From Candidatus Zhuqueibacterota bacterium (lineage in GTDB: Bacteria > Zhuqueibacterota > Zhuqueibacteria > Zhuqueibacterales > Zhuqueibacteraceae): a stretch of DNA of 46,224 nucleotides. Positions 16,015-23,835 of this stretch are shown in pieces; within the stretch, counting starts at the first letter, position 1; every line of letters begins with the position of its first letter. The stretch spans positions 1-46,224 of the forward strand of contig JAKEEU010000240.1 of the NCBI GenBank assembly GCA_022616415.1, in the 5' to 3' direction. Position numbers and translations under genes: made by a program. Below the pieces are notes generated by a model that was given only the letters and a program-made list of their open reading frames with translations, was not told where the DNA came from and did no database searches.

Positions 16015-18915
16015 TTATTTGATAGGCCCCAAATATCGATCCAGCCAATCGAGAACTTCTTTGATCTTTTCATTTCTGGGTAATTCATGACCTGTATCGT
16101 ACATAATACGGCGTTTATTTTTTTCAGATGTGCCCAAATAACGAAACATCGGAATCTGAGAGGTTTCAACCGAAAAGACGTGATCGTATCGGCCATTCAG
16201 CATCAACACAGGATGCGTCACTCTTGAGACAAATGTGGTTTGATCCGCTTCCGGCAAAGCGCTTTGCGTAAATAATCCGCCGTTAAGTAACACAGTGACT
16301 TTAATCCGCTTTTCAATAGCAGACATGATCGGACCCACAGCACCTCCCCAACTATTTCCAAGAAGGGCCAGCCTTGCGGTATCGATGTCCTTGCGAGTCT
16401 CCATGAAATCAATTGACCTTCCAAGATCCTTTGCCCACATGATTACATGATCTCTATAAAAGCTGGTTAGATTCGGAAAGGGGCTGTCGAGGGCATCACC
16501 GCGCTCATGCGTGCCCTTATAAATCGGAAAGAGAACCGCTCGACCGCTGATAACGATAAAATCCGTATCTATCGGATAAAGATTTTCGCTGGAGCGCCGG
16601 GTTATGGCTGACGAGAAAGGAAAATAAATAACAGTCTGGTAGGGTGGATTGACATTTCTGGGCAGAAACAAATACGCTATTACACGCTCGTTTCCGTATG
16701 CAGCCTGGAAAGATATCTTCTCTTGCCGCCAGTGCTCAGCACTCTCGTCAACCGATTCGATCTTCGCTTTGAGATCGGTCTTATCGTAGGAATAGAGTCG
16801 CTCATAAATTCTGTAGATGTCGTCGGGCACGGGTTCTATTTTTAAAGAATGTTGCAAAGGAAACGGTATCGGACCCCTTGTCACGGTAGGAAAGTCACTT
16901 TCCGACAAGTATTTCACCCCTCGGATGCCATAAGTTGGTGACCGATCAAATGGCGAACGTATATCAGCTTCATTAAACATGTACTCCGATTCGTTCCAGG
17001 CGCCGCCCATGATATAGCGTTTATCTCCACTTTCATTCCAACACCATTCCTTAATACTTCCAGCCATATCGTAGGTCCCATAATAACCCAAACCCCGATA
17101 GCTGCCAACAGCGGCGGGGCCGCGCCCGCTAAAATTACTGGCTGGAACAATGTATTCAGTCGCATCTATGCTAGCAGCGTGATCCCAATGGTAGACGGTC
17201 GGAAGACTTTTGCCAACAAATTCCAGGTAGGCAGCGGCCTCGTACCAACTAACGCCCGTCACCGGATAATCATCCTGCCCCGCAGGGTAAAATCCCAACT
17301 CCCAAGTAGCCGGTCCCGGCCGACCCGTCGCATCGACAAATTCAGCCATAGCTTCTTCCCAGGAGAGAACCCGCCCATCCTTGACAAATTTGTGTTTCCA
17401 ATATTCCTGCTTGCGGTAACCGCCGCTATCGAGAAACGCCTTGTATTGTTTGTTGGTGACTTCGTATTTGTCGATGAAATACGTTTCCAATCGAACCGCT
17501 TCCAAATGGCGCAGGAGCCGCGTGTTGAGTCTGACATCACTACCTTGTACTCGCACCATTTCCGGGGGGATACTGCCTTCTTCGTCCAGCGTAATACTAA
17601 TGGATTCGTTGGCGAAACGGCTAAATGCACCTGAGTCTGCAATTTCTTTTGTTTGATATCCTAGTTTTTCTATTTTCCAGCGGAAGAACCCCAAGGGTAT
17701 TCTTATACTGTCAATTGGTGACTTTCCCAGTAATTCCCAGTCGCTATCGGTCACATTATACGGTGTTATGAAGATATTAGCTCCTGGAGGAGTTGTTTGA
17801 ATCGAAATATGTTGAGACATCCTCGGCCATAACTGTTTCAGCAGAGGATCGGCGGGGAGGTATTTTTCAGCCTCGTGGGCGATCCGAAATGCGGCCATGT
17901 AAGCCGGTTTATCGATAAGCTGGACGATTTCGGGAATTGCCTGCTCCCTAGCCCACCGGATTTTAGCGCTGCGGTTGAAAAACCAAATTGCCAGAAAGCA
18001 AAGCACAAGGATGGCCAAAATAAAAGAAATGGCGATCTGCGGCTTTTTCAGACTTTGCAAAATGGGTTTTGCTGAAACCCTCATAACGCCAGTCGGACTG
18101 AGAAATGTCTGAATCTCACGCAAACCTTCCTCCAGTTCAGCAACGGAAGCATATCTCGATTTAGACTCTTTTTGCAAGGCTCGCTGAACAATCTTTTCCA
18201 ATTCTGAAGGGACTTCTTTACGTAAATTTGTGACCGGCTCCGGCTCTTCATTCAAAATCGAATACACCATCGCCAGCTCGTACTCACTGCGAAACGGCAA
18301 CTGTCCCGTAAGCATCTCGTATAACACCACCCCCAATGCCCAGATGTCTGTTCGGTGATCGACTTCGACGCCCTGTGCCTGCTCCGGTGACATATAGGCA
18401 ATTGTGCCAAGGGTCAACCCTTCTTTAGTGAGCTTTGTCCGTCCGGCCAGTTTAGCCAATCCGAAATCAACAATCTTAATCTCATCTCGATTCGTGATCA
18501 TGATGTTGGCCGGTTTGATATCACGATGGGTGATGCCGGCCTCGTGCGCCCGCGCCAAACCCTGCGCAATCTGCATAGCGAGATCAAGCGTTTGATCGAT
18601 GGGCAAAGGACCGCGCTCGATTTTCTTCTTGAGCGTTTCGCCTTCGTAATAGGCCATGCAAATAAAGATTTGCCCGTCGTCAGTCTCGTCTATTTCGTAG
18701 ATGGTGCAAATATTGGGATGATCAAGAGCCGAGGCCGCTTGCGCCTCATGCACGAAGCGCTCTTTGGCCTCGTCGTCGCGGGTCAATTCCGGCGGCAAGA
18801 ACTTGAGCGCGACGGGACGTTTGAGCTTGGTGTCTTCGGCTTTATACACCACGCCCATGCCGCCACCGCCGAGCTTTTCCAGAATTTTGTAGTGAGAAAT
18901 TGTTTTGCCCGTCAT
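16015..18915 (-). CDS. Ser/Thr kinase fused to FGE-like domain and alpha/beta hydrolase
   Basis: A 966-residue fusion. The Hanks kinase is intact (Lys38, HRD at 130-132, DFG at 150-152, MSPEQ). One transmembrane helix lies at about 293-313. Beyond it are a PEGA-like strand set (TTPPGANIFITPYN), an FGE-sulfatase-like domain (YFIDKYEVTNKQYKAFLDSGGY, PVTGVSWYEAAAYLEF, DMAGSIKEWCWN) and a hydrolase with GNSWGG nucleophile, LMLNGRYDH acid and DTGHELP histidine. If the topology is right, the kinase is cytoplasmic and the hydrolase periplasmic. It is uncertain whether the hydrolase is an enzyme or a receptor. ATG at 18915 has AAGGTG upstream. It is probably the first gene of the operon ending with the sigma-54 activator, with a candidate promoter at 19181-19208. 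Confidence 0.9.
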   Translation of the reverse strand: MTGKTISHYKILEKLGGGGMGVVYKAEDTKLKRPVALKFLPPELTRDDEAKERFVHEAQAASALDHPNICTIYEIDETDDGQIFICMAYYEGETLKKKIERGPLPIDQTLDLAMQIAQGLARAHEAGITHRDIKPANIMITNRDEIKIVDFGLAKLAGRTKLTKEGLTLGTIAYMSPEQAQGVEVDHRTDIWALGVVLYEMLTGQLPFRSEYELAMVYSILNEEPEPVTNLRKEVPSELEKIVQRALQKESKSRYASVAELEEGLREIQTFLSPTGVMRVSAKPILQSLKKPQIAISFILAILVLCFLAIWFFNRSAKIRWAREQAIPEIVQLIDKPAYMAAFRIAHEAEKYLPADPLLKQLWPRMSQHISIQTTPPGANIFITPYNVTDSDWELLGKSPIDSIRIPLGFFRWKIEKLGYQTKEIADSGAFSRFANESISITLDEEGSIPPEMVRVQGSDVRLNTRLLRHLEAVRLETYFIDKYEVTNKQYKAFLDSGGYRKQEYWKHKFVKDGRVLSWEEAMAEFVDATGRPGPATWELGFYPAGQDDYPVTGVSWYEAAAYLEFVGKSLPTVYHWDHAASIDATEYIVPASNFSGRGPAAVGSYRGLGYYGTYDMAGSIKEWCWNESGDKRYIMGGAWNESEYMFNEADIRSPFDRSPTYGIRGVKYLSESDFPTVTRGPIPFPLQHSLKIEPVPDDIYRIYERLYSYDKTDLKAKIESVDESAEHWRQEKISFQAAYGNERVIAYLFLPRNVNPPYQTVIYFPFSSAITRRSSENLYPIDTDFIVISGRAVLFPIYKGTHERGDALDSPFPNLTSFYRDHVIMWAKDLGRSIDFMETRKDIDTARLALLGNSWGGAVGPIMSAIEKRIKVTVLLNGGLFTQSALPEADQTTFVSRVTHPVLMLNGRYDHVFSVETSQIPMFRYLGTSEKNKRRIMYDTGHELPRNEKIKEVLDWLDRYLGPIK

Positions 18916-19180
18916 GAAATCACCTTACAGGTGTAGCCTCAAATCACAAAATTAAGCGCCCATTGCATTAGTCAAAAAATTTTCATGGTGTTGAGTCCTG
19001 AATGGCTAGCTCGAGACGTCGGTTCTCTGCTTGAAGAAATTGCGGATTGAGGGCGCCAACCGACGCCAGGGTAGGAGATTGCTTCTTGATGCTTTTCGAA
19101 ACATAGCCACACCCTACGAGCGTAGCCTCCGCCGGCGCTCGTGGCTATTGCGTCAATAAGTCTGTTACGATCCGGTGAAA

Positions 19181-19208
19181 AATGTAACACAATTAATTGG
19201 AAAAGCAA
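19181..19208 (-). promoter_or_regulatory. Candidate sigma-70 promoter for kinase operon
   Basis: Minus strand: TTGCTT (19203-19208), 16-base spacer, TACATT (19181-19186). The same TACATT -10 occurs in the stronger TonB-receptor promoter at 26662-26690. The kinase start is 265 bases downstream. Support is moderate to weak. Confidence 0.3.
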
Positions 19209-19235
19209 GCACTTTTTGTTGTGGGGGTAAATAAC

Positions 19236-19315
19236 ACCGTCCGGGCGGTTATTATCGGGAGTAAGGCAAAATTATCGAACATTTTCGGCATTTTGGAAAT
19301 TACCGCCCGGACGGT
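19236..19315. repeat. Inverted pair 1 of ACCGTCCGGGCGGT
   Basis: ACCGTCCGGGCGGT at 19236-19249 recurs as its exact reverse complement at 19302-19315, 52 bases apart. Each arm is itself nearly palindromic, like an operator half-site pair. The arrangement could be a protein binding site pair or a small hairpin element. Confidence 0.55.
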
Positions 19316-19360
19316 TTCCCCTGGTGAGTGAGGCGTTACTCATTTGCCGGCAACCGCTTA

Positions 19361-19400
19361 CAAAAAAGAAAAAGGCGAAAGTGCCCAAAGCTTTCGCCTT
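19361..19400 (-). terminator. Rho-independent terminator
   Basis: A perfect 10-bp stem (AAGGCGAAAG at 19372-19381 with CTTTCGCCTT at 19391-19400) and a 9-base loop. Read on the minus strand it is followed by TTTTTCTTTTTTG. It lies 155 bases beyond the stop of the LapG-like protease gene and ends that transcript. Confidence 0.8.
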
Positions 19401-19456
19401 GTACCCCCCTTTTCGCGAAATCGTTCGAATGCGTTGAAGTTCACCAATTCGATTTG

Positions 19457-19558
19457 TAACTATTCAGGCAACCGTCCGGACGCTTCGTGATTTGAGTAAA
19501 CTTGTTGCATAAAACCATCGTCATTCTCGCACAAAAGTGTCCGGACGGTGAATAGTTA
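19457..19558. repeat. Inverted pair 2, with TAACTATTC flanks
   Basis: TAACTATTC..ACCGTCCGGACGCTT (19457-19485, with a 5-base interruption) is answered by the inverted AAGTGTCCGGACGGTGAATAGTTA ending at 19558. The arms share about 24 bases with one mismatch apart from the interruption. Core sites are at 19471-19484 and 19536-19549, 65 bases apart, as in pair 1 (66). The right end overlaps the last codon of the protease gene. Confidence 0.55.
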
Positions 19559-20674
19559 CTTCGATTTTTCAATGCGTGTTTGCGGCAATAATCGCTGTGA
19601 GTTAATGAGCGCCATGCTAAACAGAGGAGAATTAACGAGTGGAGCGTCGCTTATCGGCTCTTTGTTCGGATCTTCTTGAAAGAATGTCGCCCGGTTTTCA
19701 TTGATCCCCCAAATCGGCGTTATCTTGTGGCGGATCATTCGTACGCTCAACCGTAGGATGTGGCTCTCTGCCAATCCATTATACTTGAACGTCAGATTGT
19801 CGAGCACCCAGGGATCTGCCTCATTTTGCGGAAAGAAGAAAAGCACAGCATGGCACCGGCCAATTCCGGAATTCTTGACCACGGCCACAAGCAACTGCTC
19901 GGGAGAAATTCCCAAAAGTCTCAGGGAAACGTATTTGGCCATCGTGAAATCGTCGCAGTCGCCAATACCTCTGACCAGAGTTTCAATGGGTGACTGCCAG
20001 TAATCGCTGCCTTTTGCTGTGCCCTTGTCGGCTTCGGCTTGGATTTGCCGGTTGAAGAAATCGTTTACCAGTTTTAGCTTGTCCGCGATCAAGCGGTTTT
20101 GATTGCGGTTAATCATTTGCTCCCATTTTTCAAGCCGCTGCCGCGCCTTGTCGCCGGCGCGTTCGCTTGCCTGCGTTTTTATTTCTTCACAAATCCTGAG
20201 CCTGCCTTCGCTGAACATGTTCGACCCCCGGTGAAGAAGGTCAACCAATGTCATGCGTGCGTCTGTTAGAGGCATTGGACTATTGAACCGGCTCAGGGTG
20301 AGCGAAAGACCTTTTACTCGATCGCCATAGACCGCCAGATCGTTGATATGCCTCTCCCAGTCCTTATCGTTATTCAAATCGTAGAAAAGTGCCATGACGA
20401 ATTTGCCAGTCCAAAGCATACAGCCGGAGCCGTGCAGCAGTTGGAGCTTGTCAGCTTGTGAAAGGTCGCTCCAGGCGGTTTTGAGCTGCTTGTATTCAGC
20501 TTCAGTAATCGCATACCCGTTTTGGGTGTCTTCGTTCAGATCAAAATCCCGAAGCAACGTATTGAACGCCGCGATTTTATCCGGAACAATCGCCACCTGG
20601 GTAAAGCCAGGAGACGACAACTCGAGGATCGCCGCCAACGTCGCTATCGACATGATGGTGCTGGTCTTTTTCAT
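19556..20674 (-). CDS. LapG-like transglutaminase-fold cysteine protease, secreted
   Basis: A 372-residue protein with a signal peptide (MKKTSTIMSIATLAAILELSS). The C-terminal half matches bacterial transglutaminase-like cysteine proteases (BTLCP, PF06035, the LapG family): VNDFFNRQI, YWQSPIETLVRGIGDCDDF, then RCHAVLFF and WVLDNL. This gives a Cys240-His275-Asp292 triad. LapG enzymes clip surface adhesins in the periplasm under c-di-GMP control, but no LapD or adhesin gene is visible here. The about 200-residue N-terminal part is not typical. It has an acidic DFDLNEDTQNGYAITEAEY stretch reminiscent of a calcium-binding loop, which is only a guess. ATG at 20674 is chosen because GGAG lies 9 bases upstream; an earlier ATG at 20689 also exists. 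A sigma-54-like site lies at 20711-20726 and a terminator at 19361-19400. Confidence 0.82.
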   Translation of the reverse strand: MKKTSTIMSIATLAAILELSSPGFTQVAIVPDKIAAFNTLLRDFDLNEDTQNGYAITEAEYKQLKTAWSDLSQADKLQLLHGSGCMLWTGKFVMALFYDLNNDKDWERHINDLAVYGDRVKGLSLTLSRFNSPMPLTDARMTLVDLLHRGSNMFSEGRLRICEEIKTQASERAGDKARQRLEKWEQMINRNQNRLIADKLKLVNDFFNRQIQAEADKGTAKGSDYWQSPIETLVRGIGDCDDFTMAKYVSLRLLGISPEQLLVAVVKNSGIGRCHAVLFFFPQNEADPWVLDNLTFKYNGLAESHILRLSVRMIRHKITPIWGINENRATFFQEDPNKEPISDAPLVNSPLFSMALINSQRLLPQTRIEKSK

Positions 20675-20710
20675 AAAGGCTTGCTCCATTTGACTTCGCG
20701 AAGGAATGAA

Positions 20711-20726
20711 GTCAAAGGATGTGCCA
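20711..20726 (-). promoter_or_regulatory. Possible sigma-54 promoter of protease gene
   Basis: Minus strand TGGCAC-N5-TTGAC, one base off the sigma-54 consensus at the -12 GC. It would start transcription near 20700, about 26 bases before the ATG at 20674, with the ribosome site between them. It is the same layout as 3053-3068. Confidence 0.4.
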
Positions 20727-20904
20727 GAAATTGAGAAAGGCTTGCAGTGGGATTATGTCAAGAAGAAATTTGAACTTGATGTGAATGGCTTCAAGGCATT
20801 AAAAGGCATAAAGCTGTGAGAGAATTTCGTCAAAATTGGCGAGAGAATTGGGAGGTTGTTTTTAGAGAGATTAAATTCGCTAAGATTTGCTAAAAATAGC
20901 AGAG

Positions 20905-21112
20905 AGATGGTGCGACAGGAACTTGAGCGCGACCGCGCGTTTGAGCTTGGCTGCGCCCGAGGGTGTCTTCGGCTTTTTACCCCGTGAGATAACGAGTCTG
21001 AAATCATCCTGGAATCTGTCAGTGTTTTATCTCACGGGGTGAAGACCACGCCCATGCCCCCGCCGCCGAGCTTTTCGAGGATTTTGTAGTGAGAAATGGT
21101 TTTGCCTGTCAT
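20905..21112 (-). pseudogene. Truncated Ser/Thr kinase 5' remnant
   Basis: From ATG at 21112 the familiar opening TGKTISHYKILEKLGGGGMGVV is encoded. It is then broken by a 62-bp insertion (20979-21040). Beyond it the reading resumes as KAEDT, is frameshifted by 13 extra bases near 20950, and ends as (L)KRAVALKFL at about 20905. Everything downstream of the first 40-odd codons is missing. The ATG is in frame with the gene upstream, which runs into it without a stop. Confidence 0.75.
20979..21040. mobile_element. 62-bp palindromic insertion with 14-bp inverted ends
   Basis: ACCCCGTGAGATAA (20979-20992) and its exact complement TTATCTCACGGGGT (21027-21040) bound a 62-bp block inside the Tyr codon region of the kinase remnant, at a position where all paralogs are continuous. 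This is a MITE-like or solo hairpin element. No clear target duplication is visible, and no other copy was seen in the window. Confidence 0.55.
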
Positions 21113-23686
21113 ATTTAAAGCTATTCTCCTCCCTACTAAAAGCTTTAGAAACCGCGGATGCTGCCACAGCGGGTGCCACCACGGATCGACGCGAATTAAA
21201 GGTATTGATATCAGTCCGGGGATAGATAGCAAATACTCTAATTGTTCAATAGCCGCATCGTATTCCTCAACCATTACGTAGATTCGAGCTAGATCCTCGA
21301 CCCGATGGGCTCCTACCCAGGCATCCTTGCTTACAGGAAGCAGCTCGACGGCCAGCTTTCCCTCCCGGATCGCGTCTTCCACACGACCGAGACCCGCGTA
21401 AGCTATGCCGAGCGAGCTATGTACACGTGCGTCCTCCGGCAGTTCGCGGAGCTTCGTTTCCAGAAAGATCCGAGCCGAATCGTAATAGGCCCGCTCGAAC
21501 GCTGGCTGGCTCATAAACCCGTAGATTTGCGCATAGAGTAGAACTCTGGGGATAAAGTAAAGTGTCGTTTGAAAAACTTCCGGCGATCCCGAAGTGAGTC
21601 GGTCCAAAGCCTCTTGGTACTTCCTGTCGAACACATCGAGCATGACCCACCAGACGAAATTCCGAAGTTCTTCCTCTGCTACGACGTTCTGTGCCGCCTT
21701 CTGAACCTCTCGTGCCTTTTCGATACTGCCCTCCCAGAGCAGGTAGAGCCAGGCCTTATAGTGATAGTAAGATGGGATATCCGGACTCAACGAGATCGCG
21801 CGGTCGAAGTCATGCTCTGCCTCAGCGTAGTTGCGAAGGAGGGTATGGGTTTCCCCCAGACCAAAGTGTAGTTCTGGGTCGCGTGGATCAAGCTCAAAGG
21901 CTTTCTTGAGATTGACCACCGTTTGCTCAAAATTCCCTTGTCGCCGTTGGACAAAAGCGATGGCCGCCAAGAGGTCGGGATTGTTAGGCTGGCTCTTCCG
22001 GGCGATGGCGAACTGCTTCAAGGCCTGGTCATAGTCCAAGTGACCCCAATAATAGTAAAAGCCCAGCGCTTGATGCGCTTCCGGCAAGTCGGGTTGAAGC
22101 TTTAAGGCTCGATCCACAGCTTCTTTGGCTTTGGCCGGGTATTGTTCCGACCGGTCAAAGAACCAGTACATTGCAGAATGAGCTTCTGAGAGCCTGGCGT
22201 AGGCCAGGGCGAACCCTGGGTCCAACTTGACCGCCTTCTCATACATCTGCAGTGCTATCCGCAGGTATTGCTCGCGACGGCTTCCACGGTGGTAGTCGTT
22301 ACCGCGCAAGTAGTAGTCGTATGCTTGGAGATTGTCGGTGGGCCGTGACTTTATAATTTGACGCTTAGATTCAAGGAGCGTAATGTCTAATGCTTCTGCC
22401 ACCTGTTGAGCAATGTCTGATTGAACATTAAAAATATCAGCCAAATCTCTTTGGTAAACCTCAGCCCACAAGTGAGTGGCATCCGAAACCCGGATGAGCT
22501 GAGGTGTGACTCGCACCCTGGCTGCATCTTCTGAAATCCGCTGCCAACGGATGGTACCTTCTAGAATATAATCGACCCCGAGTTCTTCACCGATCTTTTG
22601 GATGGATTTATCGGTATTTTTGTACCGCATGGCACTGGTGCGTGCAATGACCCCCAACCCATCGATACTCGCAAGCCGTGCGGTAATTTCCTCCGATATG
22701 CCATCGGCGAAATATTCGTCTTCAGGCGGGCCAAGGTTCTCGAAAGGCAAAACCGCTAACATTTTTCTTTGGGAGGCGAGCTCTGATTCAATAGGGGTGA
22801 AAATCAAATATCCGACTAATACCAAAATCGCGCCAATCAAAATGAGGGCAGGCAGAAATAAAAATCGATATCTCGTTTTCAAGGTACTCAGCCTAACGCC
22901 GATTCTAGAGACAATTTCCTTCGATTCTGCTTCATTTTTCACCTGACGTAAATCGACCAACATCTCATCCACATGCTGGTAGCGCTCGTCCGGACTTTTG
23001 GCAATGGCTTTGTTGACGATGCGTTCAAGTTCCAAAGGTGCGTCCGTTCGTTGGCTCGTGATCGGCTTCGCGTCTTCATTCAAAATGGAATACACCACCG
23101 CCTGCTCGTACTCACCTCGAAACGGTAATTGCCCCGTCACCATTTCATAGAGGACGATGCCGAGAGACCAAATGTCCGTCCGGTGATCCACATCTATGCC
23201 TTGTGCCTGCTCCGGTGACATGTACGCCACCGTGCCCACAGTCATACCAGTTTTGGTAAGTCGCGCGTGGCCTGCGAGCTTGGCGAGGCCGAAATCCACA
23301 ATCTTGACCACGCCGTCTTTGGTGATCATCACATTCGCCGGCTTGATGTCACGGTGAGTAATGCCGTGCTCGTGCGCTTTTGCCAGGCCTTGCGCGATTT
23401 GAATGGCGAGGTCAAGTGTTTGGTCGATGGGCAAAGGGCCGCGCTCGATTTTCTTCTTGATCGTCTCGCCTTCATAGTAAGCCATGGCGATAAACATTTG
23501 CCCATCCTCAGTCTCGTCAATTTCGTAGACGGTGCAGATGTTGGGATGGTCGAGCGCCGAGGCCGCCTGCGCCTCGTGCACAAAGCGCTCTTTGGCCTCG
23601 TCGTCGCGGGTCAATTCCGGCGGCAGGAACTTGAGCGCAACCATGCGTTTGAGCTTGGTGTCTTCGGCTTTGTATACCACGCCCAT
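21032..23686 (-). CDS. Ser/Thr kinase with TolB-like and TPR domains (5' frameshift)
   Basis: An 884-residue open frame. The kinase core is present from the glycine loop onward (VALKFL, HRDIKPANVMI, DFGLAKL, MSPEQ). It is followed by one transmembrane helix (RFLFLPALILIGAILVLVGYLIF), a FlgO/TolB-like domain (LAVLPFENLGPPEDEYFADGISEEITARL, GVDYILEGTIRW) and about 8 TPR-like repeats. The normal start would be ATG at 23742, but one base is missing near 23722-23725, so the first 19 residues, including part of the glycine loop, are out of frame. The listed start is an internal ATG (MGVVYK) that would lack the loop. At the 3' end the natural stop is lost and translation runs into the next kinase remnant, ending GGGGMGVVFTP in the 62-bp insertion. 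It is either a decaying gene or an assembly error at one base. Confidence 0.75.
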   Translation of the reverse strand: MGVVYKAEDTKLKRMVALKFLPPELTRDDEAKERFVHEAQAASALDHPNICTVYEIDETEDGQMFIAMAYYEGETIKKKIERGPLPIDQTLDLAIQIAQGLAKAHEHGITHRDIKPANVMITKDGVVKIVDFGLAKLAGHARLTKTGMTVGTVAYMSPEQAQGIDVDHRTDIWSLGIVLYEMVTGQLPFRGEYEQAVVYSILNEDAKPITSQRTDAPLELERIVNKAIAKSPDERYQHVDEMLVDLRQVKNEAESKEIVSRIGVRLSTLKTRYRFLFLPALILIGAILVLVGYLIFTPIESELASQRKMLAVLPFENLGPPEDEYFADGISEEITARLASIDGLGVIARTSAMRYKNTDKSIQKIGEELGVDYILEGTIRWQRISEDAARVRVTPQLIRVSDATHLWAEVYQRDLADIFNVQSDIAQQVAEALDITLLESKRQIIKSRPTDNLQAYDYYLRGNDYHRGSRREQYLRIALQMYEKAVKLDPGFALAYARLSEAHSAMYWFFDRSEQYPAKAKEAVDRALKLQPDLPEAHQALGFYYYWGHLDYDQALKQFAIARKSQPNNPDLLAAIAFVQRRQGNFEQTVVNLKKAFELDPRDPELHFGLGETHTLLRNYAEAEHDFDRAISLSPDIPSYYHYKAWLYLLWEGSIEKAREVQKAAQNVVAEEELRNFVWWVMLDVFDRKYQEALDRLTSGSPEVFQTTLYFIPRVLLYAQIYGFMSQPAFERAYYDSARIFLETKLRELPEDARVHSSLGIAYAGLGRVEDAIREGKLAVELLPVSKDAWVGAHRVEDLARIYVMVEEYDAAIEQLEYLLSIPGLISIPLIRVDPWWHPLWQHPRFLKLLVGRRIALNMTGKTISHYKILEKLGGGGMGVVFTP

Positions 23687-23742
23687 GCCTCCGCCGCCAA
23701 GTTTTTCGAGGATTTTGTAGTGGAAATGGTTTGGCCGATCAT
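23687..23742 (-). other. Out-of-frame 5' end of the TolB/TPR kinase
   Basis: ATG at 23742 starts MIGQTIS as in the paralogs. The stretch that reads gtgGgaaat or gtgGaaaat (plus strand) in them reads gtggaaat here, one base short. Restoring one base would join 23742 to the frame of the kinase. Confidence 0.7.
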
Positions 23743-23764
23743 GGCTTTATCTCAATAGCCTGGT

Positions 23765-23828
23765 GAAGTCGAGCTTACGCTGGAGCGACTTTAGAAGCTT
23801 TGGGAAGCAAAAGCGCAAGCCCGACTTC
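23765..23828. repeat. 17-bp imperfect inverted repeat in spacer
   Basis: GAAGTCGAGCTTACGCT (23765-23781) and AGCGCAAGCCCGACTTC (23812-23828) pair at 15 of 17 positions. The pair fills the 93-bp gap between the TonB receptor stop and the next kinase start and could attenuate read-through. There is no T-run after it. Confidence 0.5.
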
Positions 23829-23835
23829 ATTACGT

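Larger units (their letters stand above)
18916..19555. other. 640-bp spacer with paired GTCCGGAC-type sites
   Basis: No gene is supported. It contains two inverted pairs of a CCGTCCGGRCGG-like site (listed separately), a minus-strand terminator for the protease gene, a candidate promoter for the kinase operon, and a GC-rich palindromic patch near 19118-19142. A 78-codon open frame at 18972-19208 has no ribosome site and reads through these palindromes, so it was not called. Confidence 0.5.

Noticed and set aside
18972..19208. 78-codon minus-strand frame in the spacer upstream of the kinase operon
   Set aside because: No ribosome site, crosses a GC-rich palindrome and a candidate promoter, and resembles no protein.
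19236..19558. Integron attC sites or a CRISPR array
   Set aside because: No GTTRRRY core sites or integrase; only four sites in inverted pairs with unlike spacers, so not an array of direct repeats.
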